A stretch of DNA of 64,000 nucleotides from Cristatella mucedo (Eukaryota; Bryozoa; Phylactolaemata; Cristatellidae), in assembly GCA_009760855.2 (NCBI GenBank), contig WPIO01000004.1, forward strand, positions 3,416,501 to 3,480,500. Reading direction: 5' to 3'. The position numbers and the translations under genes are program-made. The notes beneath the pieces were generated by a model. The model saw nothing but the letters and a program-made list of their open reading frames with translations, searched no databases and was not told where the DNA came from. How positions within the stretch are numbered: position 1 is the first letter of the stretch; each line of letters starts with the position of its first letter. Positions 46,940 through 58,138 of this stretch are shown in pieces.

Positions 46940-47760
46940 CCTTACTGATTGCCTTCGTCGACGACAGTGGCGTTTTAACTCTACTAACTCACCGAAGCGG
47001 TGATGAGACTAAGATAGTATTTATAGGCCAAGCCGGTGTGAACTGCAAGTTAGAAGACCTAGCCCTGAAGATTGGTTCAGCTGGTGTTTCTCTAGTGATG
47101 TCCGCCTAAAATTCTAAGTGTGCGATTCCAAAACGAATTTTCGCTAGATGAGCTTTTCTTCGTCACTGTCAACTCAGCACAGTTTCAGCCAAGGAACGTG
47201 GCAAAAAACCAGCGCCTGTCTTAGATAAGAGTACGGCGGCAGTGAAGTCAGTGCGTGCACTTGTCGCATTACCTCTGGACTAGTGCGATTTCCTTTATGC
47301 AGTACTTCTGGACTGCGCCAGTCCATGGTCGTCAGCATCTGGTGCCAAACTCAGCTGCTCAGCTGCCGAGTCCTCTGCTCAGCTACCAGCATTGAAGCGC
47401 TTCTCTATTTTAGCTTCACTGGCTCCCCATCGTCGAGCATCAAATCAATTGTGAGCAAGATATTCGGAACGGCTCTCTGTTCACGTCACTCGCTTGCGCC
47501 AGCCTGCTACCCGACCCATTGGCTCCTCCAGTCACGTGCTCTCTCGCACTCACCCGCACTCGTCAGCGTCGAGTCGCTGTTCGGTCGGCGTCGAAATGAA
47601 AGCTCCCGGCGATCGAACCTTCAGCTCATGTGCTGCGCGCGCAATGACCTTGCACACTTTAACGTCTCAGCTAAGGAAGAGTCAGCTCCGTTCAGTTTCC
47701 CTTTCGTCCTAGTCAACTTGTCTTTTCTGCTCCTTCGCGCGCTTTGTGCGCGTACCAGTG
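46940..47760 (+). pseudogene. LINE-C: third CR1/L2-like RT relic
   Basis: The RT palm motif is visible as IAFVDDSGV (FVDD at about 46955-46966, the F/YxDD catalytic box). It is followed by ETKIVFIGQAGVNCKLEDLA and LKIGSAGVSLVMSA (the ARNLGVIFDS region). Next come LDKSTAAVKSVRALVALPLD and an equivalent of the RLDYCN block. In another frame MKAPGDRTFSSCAARAMT corresponds to GDRAFSSAAPRLWNSLP. Many stops and frameshifts show long decay. Its DNA does not align closely to LINE-A or LINE-B, so it is a separate family. Confidence 0.75.
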
Positions 47761-47875
47761 CACGATTCGCTGCATGTCACTAGCCTAATGTCCTTCAAAC
47801 AGGTGTCCACGAGTGTGCTCACGATTGCTTTAGAGCATTTTGGCTGGCCTAGGTGCGATATTTGTCTGCTTTGCA

Positions 47876-48005
47876 TGCTCGTTACCAATCAGGTCACTAA
47901 CCTTCGGTTACTAGATTCTCTCGCCGCGATTTGCGCAGCGTCTGAACAGATATTAAGCTCTCTTGTGGCGCTAGACACATGATTGACTACTAATATTATT
48001 ATTAA
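47876..48005 (+). mobile_element. SINE-A copy, strongly decayed head
   Basis: The tail AGCGTCTGAACAGATATTAA, GCTCTCTTGTGGCGCTAGAC, then (ATT)n is clear. The upstream tRNA-like part (GCTCGTTACCAATCAGGTCA...) is only weakly recognisable. Confidence 0.6.
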
Positions 48006-48940
48006 GGCACTGCATTGTTCATGTTGCCCGGGCAACTTGAATAACCTGGAAGCACCAGGAAGCACCTGGAATTTCGGGCGGCACGTGCCTAGGTCTAAAT
48101 CGCAGCTTGCATACAGATCGCAGATTTTTTCGTGAATATATGCAGCTGTTGAGCTACAAGCCAATTTCTTAATCCTTCTCCCCCACTCTCTGTCACAATC
48201 ACGCTAAACGCATGCTTCTTTTGTAAATGTGAATGTGGCTCGAAATTTCTAGCTCTGAGCCCTGGGTTCATGGTTAACGATTAAGCTTGTCAAAAAAAAT
48301 TATTGCACATCGCAGTCAATATGTGTCCGACTATCGAGCCCGTGGGTCTTCAACATTCAGCCATATCTCGTTGGATTTTCGTGTCGCTTAACAGCGCGCC
48401 ACTCTAAGACCGTCTAGCTCCACTTTCTTTTCAAAACGATTCGCTCACGGTCAATTATTTTTTAAGCATAACATTCAGCAGCCAATTCGACGCGGGCTCG
48501 CAACTTAAGTCGCTTCGTCAGTAAGCTTGCAGTTGATTCACGCTCGTGCGCCGTCCAGGCGTTGACGACTGGTGTTGCTTGTTTTTTAAATCCTTAGACT
48601 GTCGGTATCATCACATCGAGCGGCGGCAGCGTGCTCCGTCTCTCGCGAGCTCACGCTCGCGCTACTCACTCCGAGCCACGCGTCCACGCCCTGAGAGGCC
48701 GGGGCGCGTGGAATTCGGTTTTTCCTAGCGCCGGCAATCGGCGCGTCCAAGGCAAGTAATAATTCGCAATTCGCTAATCGCACGCAGGCGAAAGATTGAA
48801 CGTCGACCCCATCACATGATTGGCTGGTTTTCGACTGTTTTGGCGAAACGACTTGCACATGTCAGTGGGCAAAACTCACAGTGCCGGGCATTTTATTTAC
48901 TTTTTAGCCCATCTCAGGTTGATAAGCTCCTTTTACAGCC
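48006..48940. other. Unassigned stretch
   Basis: No gene or repeat is supported. GGAAGCACC occurs twice (48048, 48058) as a small duplication. Confidence 0.5.
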
Positions 48941-49000
48941 TACGTGAAGTGCCTAAACAAAGATCTAGTTCTCTGGTGCACTAGAAACAAATTGTATTAT
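48941..49000 (+). mobile_element. SINE-A 3' fragment
   Basis: TACGTGAAGTGCCTAAACAA, AGATCTAGTTCTCTGGTGCA, CTAGAAACAAATTGTATTAT: the tail half of SINE-A only. Confidence 0.6.
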
Positions 49001-49852
49001 CGTTCATTTTATCATTTGTATAATGTGAGGAGCGACAGGACGTGCCGGCGGGGGCCAGCATCCAGAATTGCTGCTGCAGTGTAAGCCTCTTCCTGAGCTT
49101 AGATCATGTGAGGGAAATAAAGTTAATTGCCTTTTCATGTTCACTGATTATTGCCAAATAATATGTATTTTAAATAATTCATTTATAATACCACGATATT
49201 CTATATCTCTGAAATAAAGTCAGTCCCCGACTAGCGAAATAGACTGGGACCAGAAAAACTGTCGAAGACAAGTATTCGTAAGTCAAGAATGGTAACGATA
49301 CGCTCTACTACGGTACTTTCAGACGAAGACATTGAGAGATAAACCGATTGAATTTGTTTCACAAATACATAGAAAATAAGAACTAGATAAGAGCAGTTAA
49401 ATAAGACTACATTTAAATGTCGAAATAGTGAACATTTTTGGGCATACAGAAGCTGGTAGTGACGCAAGTAAGAGAGGCCTCAGCAACCACAATACCTGGT
49501 TGTCAGACATCATTTCCTCACTGTGTTTACAGCGTAGTTAAATCTACTGACCGCGCGCATATTTTCAAATTTTTTTGAATAATTTTTTATTTTTTGCGTG
49601 ACCACGGCCGAGTTCGTACCTCCGAATTTCCGTACAGTGAACCCTCGTCAGCAGTTGGGGGCTCACTGCACTATTGACGAATGAGCGCTTTCGCTTTGAG
49701 CAAGCAAGGCTGCATAACTAACTTCTCGAATACACGGCAGGGACGACGGCGTCTGCATCCGGAGCAGAAGACGTAAGCGCTCGCTTTGCAGCACTCGCGT
49801 GCGGCTGCACTTGCGCGGCCACCTACTCCTCCTGTGTCATCCTGACTCAGCT
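49001..49852. other. Unassigned AT-rich stretch
   Basis: No coding frame or repeat family is recognised. Confidence 0.5.
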
Positions 49853-50325
49853 AATAATAATAATAATAATATTGCACTTGATAAAGCGCCCTCAGAGAAC
49901 TTAATCTCTTTCTAGGCGCTTTACATTTGCTGCAAAGTGATACGCAATAGAATAGTAAGTAAAATCATGCTTGAAAAACAAACAAAATGAATAACATGGT
50001 TAGGGGTTACATGCACTGGGTCAGCATGCAAATGTGGTTAGTGGCAGCATGAACAGTGTCAGCACGCATAAGCACATCGAGGACGAATCACAAGGACCCA
50101 CTAAATGCTGTCCTAAATAGGTATGTTTTTAAGTTTCTTTTAAATGTGGTCAGGTCAGGGGATGTTCTGATGCAGGTCGGGAGGGAGTTCCAGGCTGTGG
50201 GAGCATACGAGCTAAATGCACGGTCTCCAAAGGATTTAAGGTTTGTACGAGGTATTTCTAGACTGTTGGATTCCGAAAAGCGAGTGGTACGATGCTTTGC
50301 CTGATGGGGTAGTATCTCTGAAAGT
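49853..50325 (-). mobile_element. LINE-B 3' end with RT C-terminus, minus strand
   Basis: In plus-strand order: (TAA)n, GCACTTGATAAAGCGCCCTC, the complete 3' UTR, then TCCTAAATAGGTATGTTTTT and CGGGAGGGAGTTCCAGGCTG (reverse of the WNSLP block). The decayed reverse of the GDRAFSSYAPKAWNSL coding segment follows. It ends near 50325 with a duplicated GTATCTCTGA word. 5'-truncated. Confidence 0.9.
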
Positions 50326-50914
50326 ATCTCTGAGCTAGCCTCCTCGGCCGTTATTGCGTGACTGAGACGAAGTCTGCTGGATTCTGCGAAGACTCAAACT
50401 TCCGCCTCTCGGGCTTCTCTTTATGTACGAAGGATATTCTGCCACGCAAGGCCTGCTTCGCATACGCGGCCAACTAGGCAGAGCAGCAGACAGAGGCGCT
50501 GAGAAAGGTTCGTGCCAAGTTTCAAATCGACGTCAACATACGCCTCGCGCTTCCAGTGGTTGACGCGATTGCGAGAGATTGCGAGCGGGTTCAGCTTCGC
50601 CACTCTTAAGCGACTAGCAACGGAGAGGCTGCGACGAGTGACGACCAATGGCTGCAGCCAAGTTTCAACCGGAAAGAGGAGCCGTCTGCGAAGCTGCCGC
50701 GGCTGCTGCCAGCAAGGGCCAGCACGACCACGTGATAGCTCGTCGCGGCGTCGCCGTCGAGTGGCCGTAACGCGGCTCCGGCGCAAACTGCGAAATGCTC
50801 AGGCGACCGTCAAAAGTGGGCCGGGCCGCCACGAATGACTAGTGCCGGCCAATGGCACCGCGTCGGCTCCATAACGGTTTTGCGGAACAGTTGAGCATAT
50901 CGTGTATATGCATA
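50326..50914. other. Unassigned GC-rich stretch with open frames
   Basis: A plus frame at 50512-50838 (Arg-rich) and a shorter overlapping frame (RAKFQIDVNIRLALPVVDAI near 50510) are open, and so is a minus frame (50786-50421). With three frames open and no known motif, I call none. Confidence 0.35.
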
Positions 50915-51970
50915 TAAGTATCTCCGTACGTAGCTCCACCGAGCCACAAAGACTATGTGCGGGTGTAAAGCAGGAAAGTTTTCGATAGCGAACTTCAAGC
51001 CTAAGCGGCTTTCGGCACACATTCGGTAGCCAACATGCATCACGTCACGCGACAAAGGAAGTGAGTGGCACAGATAAGTCAGAAAATCAGTTGTGCTAGT
51101 AGTGATTATCACGGAAGCTGCAGCTCAGGACGGCTAGAAATGACGTGCTTTAGTCAGTAGCAGAAGATTAGATGCCGTTTCGTAAGAGATGTGAAAGTTA
51201 GTTCCACAGTCTAGAACTTGCAGAACAAAAGCTTCCACCATCGACGATTTCTAAGCAGAAAAACGGAACAGCTGATTTATCGTCCATACAGGACCTGAGG
51301 GCGCGAGGAGGCTGAAACTGATGGCAGCAGTTCAGTTACCTACAAAGTGGCCAGGCCGTGGTGGGCCTTGAGGTTCAGCGTAAGAACTTTGCTTTGTATC
51401 CGTTGACCAAGCAGCAGCCATAATAAATAAATAAATAAATCCTAGCTGATTTAACAGCATCTTTTGTATAGCGACAGAAGAGCCTTTACGGCTATCACCA
51501 CCGCTTGCAGTGGCGATAAAGGATCGCCCCGCCGCAGGAATCGAACCCACGACCTCGGGACCGAGGCCGTGAAAGCAACTGCCTTACCTGGTGTGCCATC
51601 ACGGCTCAGCCATCTGCTCTTTCAGCGAAGGAGACACATAGTCAAACCTCTGGGATCTTTAAACTAGCCTTGCAGCCATATTGAATGCCAGCATCAATGA
51701 CCTAGCGACTTTTTTTCGGTAGCCTAAGCAATTGAGAATTACAATAATCTAGCCGAGACCGAACCAAAGAGCTAGTTAAATATTTTCCTGCCACTGTAAA
51801 AGACTTTTCTTAATCTTAGATAGGGATCGGACGTGATGGCTAACTGTGGAAGCAGTCTGCTTAACGAAGCTTTCGAAATGTAGGCAGCTGTCACAGACGG
51901 CCTCTAAATTCTGATCCCACGGTGACAGCCGCACAACAGCATCGCATATTGGAAGAGCAAAGTCTTTTTC
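50915..51970 (-). pseudogene. LINE-A copy, minus strand, interrupted by SINE-B
   Basis: Reading the minus strand, the RT thumb block (CDSCLHFESFVKQTASTVSH then HVRSLSKIKKSLLQW) starts near 51960 and stops at 51776. The DNA continues to match LINE-A down to GCTGAAAGAGC near 51620, where SINE-B sits. Homology resumes past 51421 (CAACGGATACAAAGCAAAGT) and runs to the UTR end AAGTATCTCCGTACG (plus strand) at 50916. Both halves are colinear, so this is one element split by a later insertion. The first part of the minus frame (52141-51970, NVGQLFGNAFEKRTISSLFP) does not match other LINE-A copies. Confidence 0.88.
51422..51606 (-). mobile_element. SINE-B copy 2 nested in LINE-A, with target-site duplication
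   Basis: On the minus strand it begins AGCCGTGATGGCACACCAGG (A-box side), has the B-box GGGTTCGATTCC, the body and AAAGGCTCTTCTGTCGCTAT. It ends in (ATTT)n next to 51422. The 7-mer CAGCCAT occurs at both edges (51415-51421 and 51607-51613), which fits a target-site duplication. Across it the LINE-A sequence is continuous. Confidence 0.92.
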
Positions 51971-52198
51971 TGCAGCGCGCCCTTGCGTGGGTGACGGGAC
52001 CCGGCCGGCCAGATTGTTCACGAAGCGCCCGTGCAGCAGCCGGGAATAACAACTGGAGACCGGAAACAGTGAGCTGATTGTACGCTTCTCGAAGGCATTC
52101 CCGAAGAGCTGGCCCACATTCGGCGTGACTTTGACGAACACTTCACTGTGGCAGACGACGAAGTGACGTCGCTAACGTGAAGCACTGGCTGGAAAATC
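51971..52198. other. Unassigned stretch between LINE-A and repeat Q
   Basis: Open on the minus strand in two frames (up to 52215). It does not match other LINE-A copies and its nature is unknown. Confidence 0.4.
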
Positions 52199-52307
52199 AG
52201 TAAATGTCGCTTCATTAAGTGTCATTATATGAGTTTCAGTCAGATGCCAACATTCGAAGAACAAAGCTACTCTTCAGGCAATCCGCAAGAAACTCCTAGA
52301 TGTGATG
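52199..52307 (+). repeat. Dispersed repeat Q, copy 2
   Basis: Partner of 45787-45895. The differences are C for G at about 52213, G for A in the GAGTTTCAG word (Ser for Asn in the first frame), and T for C in TGTGATG (silent in that frame). Confidence 0.85.
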
Positions 52308-52428
52308 CTCTGCAGCATTGCATACTTTCTGACGCGTCCCTCGGTACCAGCGACGCCATCGTATACAGCTGCGATTTCAAGATCGCAAGTAGTATGGATT
52401 CGTATAGGCCAACTCTCCTTTTTTAACT
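52240..52428 (+). other. Candidate exon: acceptor, open 189 bases, GTAAGT donor
   Basis: TATATGAGTTTCAG ends at 52239 and GTAAGTAG starts at 52429, bounding 189 bases. One frame is open through the donor: RCQHSKNKATLQAIRKKLLD at its start and RPSVPATPSYTAAISRSQVV later. A second frame (SQMPTFEEQSYSSGNPQETP...) is open until TAA just before the donor. The first 68 bases lie in repeat Q. The polypyrimidine tract is poor. Unknown family; coding status uncertain. Confidence 0.35.
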
Positions 52429-52430
52429 GT

Positions 52431-53154
52431 AAGTAGGGAAGTCATCTCTTGCGACCCTCCGTGCGTTCAGCCTTGCACAGAACTCTCGCTGACGCGAATA
52501 GTCAAGTATCATTACAGTATACCAAAGGCTCGACAGAGCATGGGGTATGCTCATGCTACAACTAGGCAGAGCGTAGTGCTAGGTTGATGGACAAGAGATG
52601 TCATTTTGTCACCAGAAAGCTTTCAGCAATCTGTTATGCAATGAAGAGTAATCCATTCAGGCTGTTCGAATGGGTGACCAAATTTGGGTCGCGGCTTGGT
52701 GACGGCTCCTAGGTTACACGCGAGATTTCATATATGTAGCGACTAATATGCACGAACAATGCCCAATCCTATTGGTCACTCGATGTCACTAATGAAAGAG
52801 TATCTTCTTTCTACGAGGTCTGGAAACTTGTACGGTCACGCGGCTATGCACCGAAATACAGTGCCAGAGTGAACCTTACTGCACTGAGATTCGCCTCTTC
52901 CCAAATCAATGCAAGCGTATCCCATCGTCACATATCGGGCTGTATTTTAATCCGCACTCGCTGCAAGTGCAAAAGCACAGCATTATAAACCAGATCGGCG
53001 TTGCGTGTGCAATAATTGAAATACAAAATTTTTTGATTTAATTATTTCTCTAATTTAAAAATGCTCTAGCGCTGGCAGGCGACGCACGCCTGCCCTAGTA
53101 TTACCACTATTTTCGGAATCATGAAACCTAAACAATAGGAGTCATCGGATGATC
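52431..53154. other. Unassigned stretch
   Basis: No supported feature. Confidence 0.5.
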
Positions 53155-53824
53155 AAGCTTGCTGGCCAACCGGCAGGTGTTTTCAGGCGCTTACAGCTGG
53201 TGCAAAACTCTGCCGCTAGGCTTGTCTGTCGCGAGCGTTGTAGTTGCCACGTCAGACCGCTTCTTGCCGACCTGCACTGGCTACCAGTCAAGCAATGGAT
53301 CGACTTCAAGGTTGTGTTAGTCGCTTTTGCGTCTCTTCATTCTTTGGCTCCAGCCTATCTATCAGATCTACTCCCCCACCAGGCCAAGCATCCTACTACT
53401 AGCTTTTCGGAATTTAACTGTTTACATATACCTCGTACAAACCTCAAATCCTTTGGAGACCGTGCCTTTAGTTCGTATGGTCTCAAAGCGTGGAACTCAC
53501 TACCGACTTGAGTCACGACATCCTCTGATTTGACCGCTTGACATTTAAAGACTATAAACACGTACCTATTTAGGACAGCAGTTAATGGGTCCCTGTGATT
53601 CGTCCTTGATGTGCTTATGTGCGCTGACACTGTGCATGCTGCCACTAATCAAATTTGCATGCTGACCCTGTGCGTGTCACCCTAACCATGTGATTCATGT
53701 TGTTCATCAAGCATGATACCACTCACCATTCAATCGCGTTTCCTTTGCAGCAGACGTAAAGCGCCTAGAAAGAGATTGAGTTCTCTGAGGGCGCTTTATC
53801 AAGTGTATTATTATTACTATTACA
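53155..53824 (+). pseudogene. LINE-B copy, RT thumb to 3' end
   Basis: The frame 53149-53511 contains LVQNSAARLVCRERCSCHVR, LADLHWLPVKQWIDFKV, LAPAYLSDLLPHQAKHPTT and GDRAFSSYGLKAWNSLPT. It is then broken by a stop (ACTTGAGTC) before the last coding residues. The UTR, stem-loop (AAAGCGCCTAGAAAGAGATT ... GGGCGCTTTATCAAGTG) and a short (ATT)n tail follow. The 5' end is truncated. Confidence 0.92.
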
Positions 53825-55454
53825 AGTCTGATTAGACCATTAAATATCTACGAACTTGCTCTATTATGTTCTAAATTAAAAACATATATGCATATATTCA
53901 TGTCATATAAAAAACAACAATTGCGAAAATCGAACTTAATTATTTATGAACAGTTCTTTCCGAAAGCATAAAATTCTTTAAATGAGTGAAATGTGAACAA
54001 ATAATGCCGATTTCCACACTTTACAGTTTACGATATTTAATTTACGAATTTATTTAATTACACTTTGTGATTTACAAATGAATTTCGGTAATTATCCCTC
54101 TGATCTTTTTTAAGTTAAATATATTTTGAAAATAAGAGTGCTTAGTTCCTTTTGCATTTATATTCAGGCGGGTCTCACCTCATCGGTCAACTACGACCAG
54201 CAAACGAGTAGCAACTTTTATAAACAATACGGTCGGACGTATTTACAAATCATATTAATGTTCAACGTTTTTCAAATTAAAAATGGAAGGGGCATCTTGG
54301 CATCATCATTTTTTTATCCATAATTCCGCTGGCTTCTTTTTCCCATCGGCCAGTGTCGGACAACGAATTAGAAGTGACTTCCGTTTATGGATTTTGAGTA
54401 CTCACAGAACACTATTCTAAATTATTTTGGTTGAATAAATTAATGAGCCAGCACCATCATTTCTTTCTTTTTGTACTTCACAGGGTTATTTTGAGATACA
54501 CCAATGAAACTCATTCTCAATGGGTTACCCAATTTTCAATGCAGACCCTTATTTTGAAGAAATAAAATAAGAATGGTTCACTGCCATCATTTCTGTCATC
54601 ATTGCATTGCCTCACGGTTTCTATTACTGACGAACGTAAATTGATATAGCCCGCGTTTAGTGATTTCCTTGATACAAGAGGTCGCATAGGATTAGCCTTC
54701 CAAAAGGCCGTATTATTTTGTTCTCCCTAAAATGAAACCCGGTTTCGATTGCGAGGACAGTTAGCAAAGTGGGTCAGCCGTCGGTCAAGAAGGCTGCGCT
54801 AACATCCATGCACAGACTAGCTGTGCTAACATACTCGGTCTGTTAGCATACATGGTCTGCTAGCGTTCCTTGTCCGCATACAGATAGTTGGTAAAATAGC
54901 TCTATTCGCCTTGGCAGAGATTTTTGTAGCAGCAAATAAAACGACAGGGTACTATTAACTCCTTATAGATGGCAAAGTAACGATAGGTCACACTCCTTAA
55001 AATTCTGGTGAACTATACCTATGTATATAGCCATATATGTATGCATGCATTACGCGTGTATACGTATACTTATGCTTCGGTATACTGTAACGCGATACAG
55101 GTGTATATGTTACAGTGAGAGTTCGGTGCAAGGTTCAACTAGTGGAACTAACCCTGAACTAACGCTGAAGTGGTGGAGGATTGTCAGAGATGACTCCTTA
55201 CGTACAGTTGAAAAGTTGGAGTTTGCCTAAGCGAATTCTTGCTGCTTGCGATCTTGTTATGGCAGCTGAATAAAATGGCGTAGTTAGTACCGAGGGATGC
55301 ATCAGAAAGCATGTATCGCGTATAGGTTATGCGTGTACTGGATATTTATGTATTACGCATTTATTTACTTGCGTATTTATGCGTCTCCTCTTTAATTGCC
55401 CGACGGAAAAATAGTTTTGCTACTCTAGAGATGTTTTCGTAGACCTAATCGGAA
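53825..55454. other. Unassigned AT-rich 1.6 kb stretch
   Basis: Short repeats of GTATAC/GTATAT words occur around 55040-55110, with CTGTTAGCATACATGGTCTG-like direct words at 54820-54870. No gene or known element. Confidence 0.5.
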
Positions 55455-56245
55455 GCCAGGTACAAAATATAATTGCAAAAGAGTTGTGGAATAAGGTTTC
55501 ACAGTCTAGAACCTATAAAGCAAGCGATTCCAGAGTCTAGGATCCATAAAGCAAAAGGCTCCATTGCCAAAAGTATGATAAGCGAAGTAATAAAGCAGGT
55601 AGTGCATTGTCCGAAGGGGACCCTGGATTACGCTGAGGAGGCTGACATGGACGCTTCTGTTTGGCTAGATATGCAGGGGCCAAGCACAAGCGGGTCTTGT
55701 TGGCTATTTTGGGAAGTTTTCTCTGTATCCATGAGCAACCTGCAGAAATTCAAGAACCAACTAAAAAGATAACACCTGGCTCAATAAAATAGGATAATTA
55801 GACAACCTTGTATCCAAATTCCTTCTCAGCTATAAAGGCTTAATTAGTTTTATTAGCCCAGCCAAAAATGAATTACAGTGGCCAATTATTGCAGAGAAGC
55901 AGAGAACTAATAAGATCGCTAGTCTGCCGCCGTAGTAGGCAAATCCTAATCCTTGACGGGGATCAAGCATGAAGAACGCTGGCTTGGGAGGAGGTCTTCT
56001 GAATAGAAACTTCAAACGCTTAGCAGCCACTACACAGGACCATTAAATTCAGTGCAAATTACGATGTTCACACAACGGCATCATCAATTGGAAGAGCAAC
56101 GTCTCTTATTCCAGTCGTACATATAGGCTGCACAATGATAATTGAGTCCGCTCACATCATTTGTCGGCATTCGGAAATTGATCGGCATCCGGGATCGAAT
56201 GTCTTAAACGTAAGAATTCGGTCTATCAGTCACGGTGAATAATTC
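55455..56245 (-). pseudogene. LINE-A copy, minus strand, strongly decayed
   Basis: Plus-strand words match the reverse of LINE-A in order: AGTCTAGAACCTATAAAGC, TTGGCTAGATATGCAGGGGC, TTAGCCCAGCCAAAAATGAA, TTCTGAATAGAAACTTCAAA, AACGGCATCATCAATTGGAA, and CGGCATCCGGGATCGAATGT at the RT end. A ~40-base piece near 55490-55565 is duplicated (CAGTCTAGAACCTATAAAGC / GAGTCTAGGATCCATAAAGC). The 99-codon plus frame at 55473-55772 is antisense to this element and not a gene. Confidence 0.8.
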
Positions 56246-57769
56246 TGATGGTTTACAATGAAGTAATACATTTCATCTGCCAAAAAAATACCAGCAAATG
56301 CTCCTGTACCGTGTTCTCGTAGGGTAGCTCTGTAAAATTTAGAAAAGCTAGGTCCGAGAAAGACCGTTGTGGAACTCAGCGGGCGACTGGTCTTCTAGAT
56401 GAGAATAGGCCGCTACACGTTGCGGAGGTGAAACTATAGAACAATGACGTAACATTTCCGTCCATTTTGCAAGTTGGAATGTCGTTGGTCGTTGAATAGG
56501 AATTGCAGTGGAGCAACGCAATAATATGGTTATAACGACCACTATTCATTTCACATTGCTTCTAATAGTCGTATATGAAGTCAACCGTAAAATATGCAAT
56601 ACTAAGATCAATTAATAGCTATCGTTAGACTAGTTCTTCTTTTTAATAATAATTCCAAAACTAAATTCAAAGTTTCAATTTCAGCAAATAAATCTACTTA
56701 AATGATTTATTTTAACTTGGTGAATGAATCTCCCCACCCTCCCCGACGTCCCTTTAAAATTCCGAGACCAATGACTAGCACTCGTAAATACTAGTTTTAA
56801 TTAGAGCTTGGCCAAGGCACAGACACAAATTTGGCTTACGTAACTGCAGAATATGTTTATATTTACAGTTTTACGCTTAAACACTTGCGAGAAGCGTAAT
56901 CCTACGTTTGAAGTTTGGTAAGTTGCAGAATAAAAGGGAAAGAAAATAACCTGAACCATTTATTAGCTGAAAGAAGCTCGTCGACTTTTTTATAATTAGT
57001 TCCAGCACAGGCAACGGCAAACGTTCCTGTAACAGACCCAGACATACAAGGAATAGCAAGTGTCGTTCCTGATATGGTCAGTTAATAATTACAAGAAAGA
57101 AACCACGGAATTATCGTTAGTTGCACAAGTTGATGGGTAAGGTCAAGCCCACATATGTATGGTCACGCCCGCAAGTCAAATCAAAGTTCTCTAATATTAT
57201 ACAAATGCAAATACGCAGGCAAAAGTCTCACGACTCGGCTTGCCTGTGACTCTAAGACGTGAGCGAATGCCTATTTTCGCTAAGAACTTCCTTGCGAAAA
57301 TATATTTATGCAAAAGCACAAAATATATTTCGATTCTGAGCTACCCGGAATGAATTGGGTTTGTATGACGAATGATTGAGAGTCGCTAGCATATCTGCAG
57401 ATGAGGATAGCCGAATTTAGTGGGTTCCTAAGCAGGTAAATTCATGTGTAAACGGAATGCACATTGAAATCTCACAACCAGTTTAGTTCAGCTGCTATTT
57501 ACCCAATTTAATCGAATCGTCGCTTGCCGAAACTTAATCGCTTGCTTAAAACCTGAGTGTTATGATTCCAGTAAAAAGCAAGCCAACTGGACAGCAGAGG
57601 ATACGTGACCATCTAATTACAAGTCGTTTAGGAGTAGTAGGCCTAGATTACAGGCAGATTTAGCGGCAGTCGTGCATTTCACTTTTCGGGTGACACCAGA
57701 TTTATCTTTACTATTTGCTTAGTATGATCTACTTTGCACTTTAAGAAGTTTTTTGCTGCTCCAAAAGCA
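56246..57769. other. Unassigned AT-rich stretch
   Basis: No frame or repeat could be supported. Confidence 0.5.
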
Positions 57770-57934
57770 AATATTTAGCTGGTTTAACCTTCTCATTTGT
57801 TTAGCGACAAAAGAGCTGTAGCAGCTATTGCCGCCGCTTGCAGTTGGCAATAAAGGATCGCCCAGTGCAAGATTGGAACCCACGACCTCGGTAGCGAAGA
57901 GCGAGCACCTTACCTCCTGGGCTTTCACGGCTGT
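57770..57934 (-). mobile_element. SINE-B copy 3, minus strand
   Basis: In plus-strand order: ATATTTAGCTGGTTTAACCT, GTTTAGCGACAAAAGAGCTG, TTGGCAATAAAGGATCGCCC, the reverse B-box TTGGAACCCACG, and GAGCACCTTACCTCCTGGGC ending TTTCACGGCTG. It aligns along its whole length with the 51422 copy; the (AAAT)n tail is reduced. Confidence 0.87.
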
Positions 57935-58138
57935 CGAAGCTGGGTGCATGTGAATTCAGTGAGTCGGTTGAGAAGGAAGGCTTAGACAGGACGAATAATA
58001 TATTGATCTCGGTGCAATCGTCATAGAAAGAAAGCCACGATTTTTCGGCGACGACATCGGCCTGAGGGAAAGTACAGACAGCGAAGGAAGCAGAAGACCG
58101 AGCTCTACGATGCAACACATAATGTAGTCCCGATCCCG
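57935..58138. other. Unassigned stretch
   Basis: Short interval between two SINEs. Nothing recognised. Confidence 0.5.

Noticed and set aside
55473-55772. 99-codon plus frame with protein-like composition
   Set aside because: The region aligns along its length to LINE-A in reverse, so the frame is antisense to a retrotransposon.
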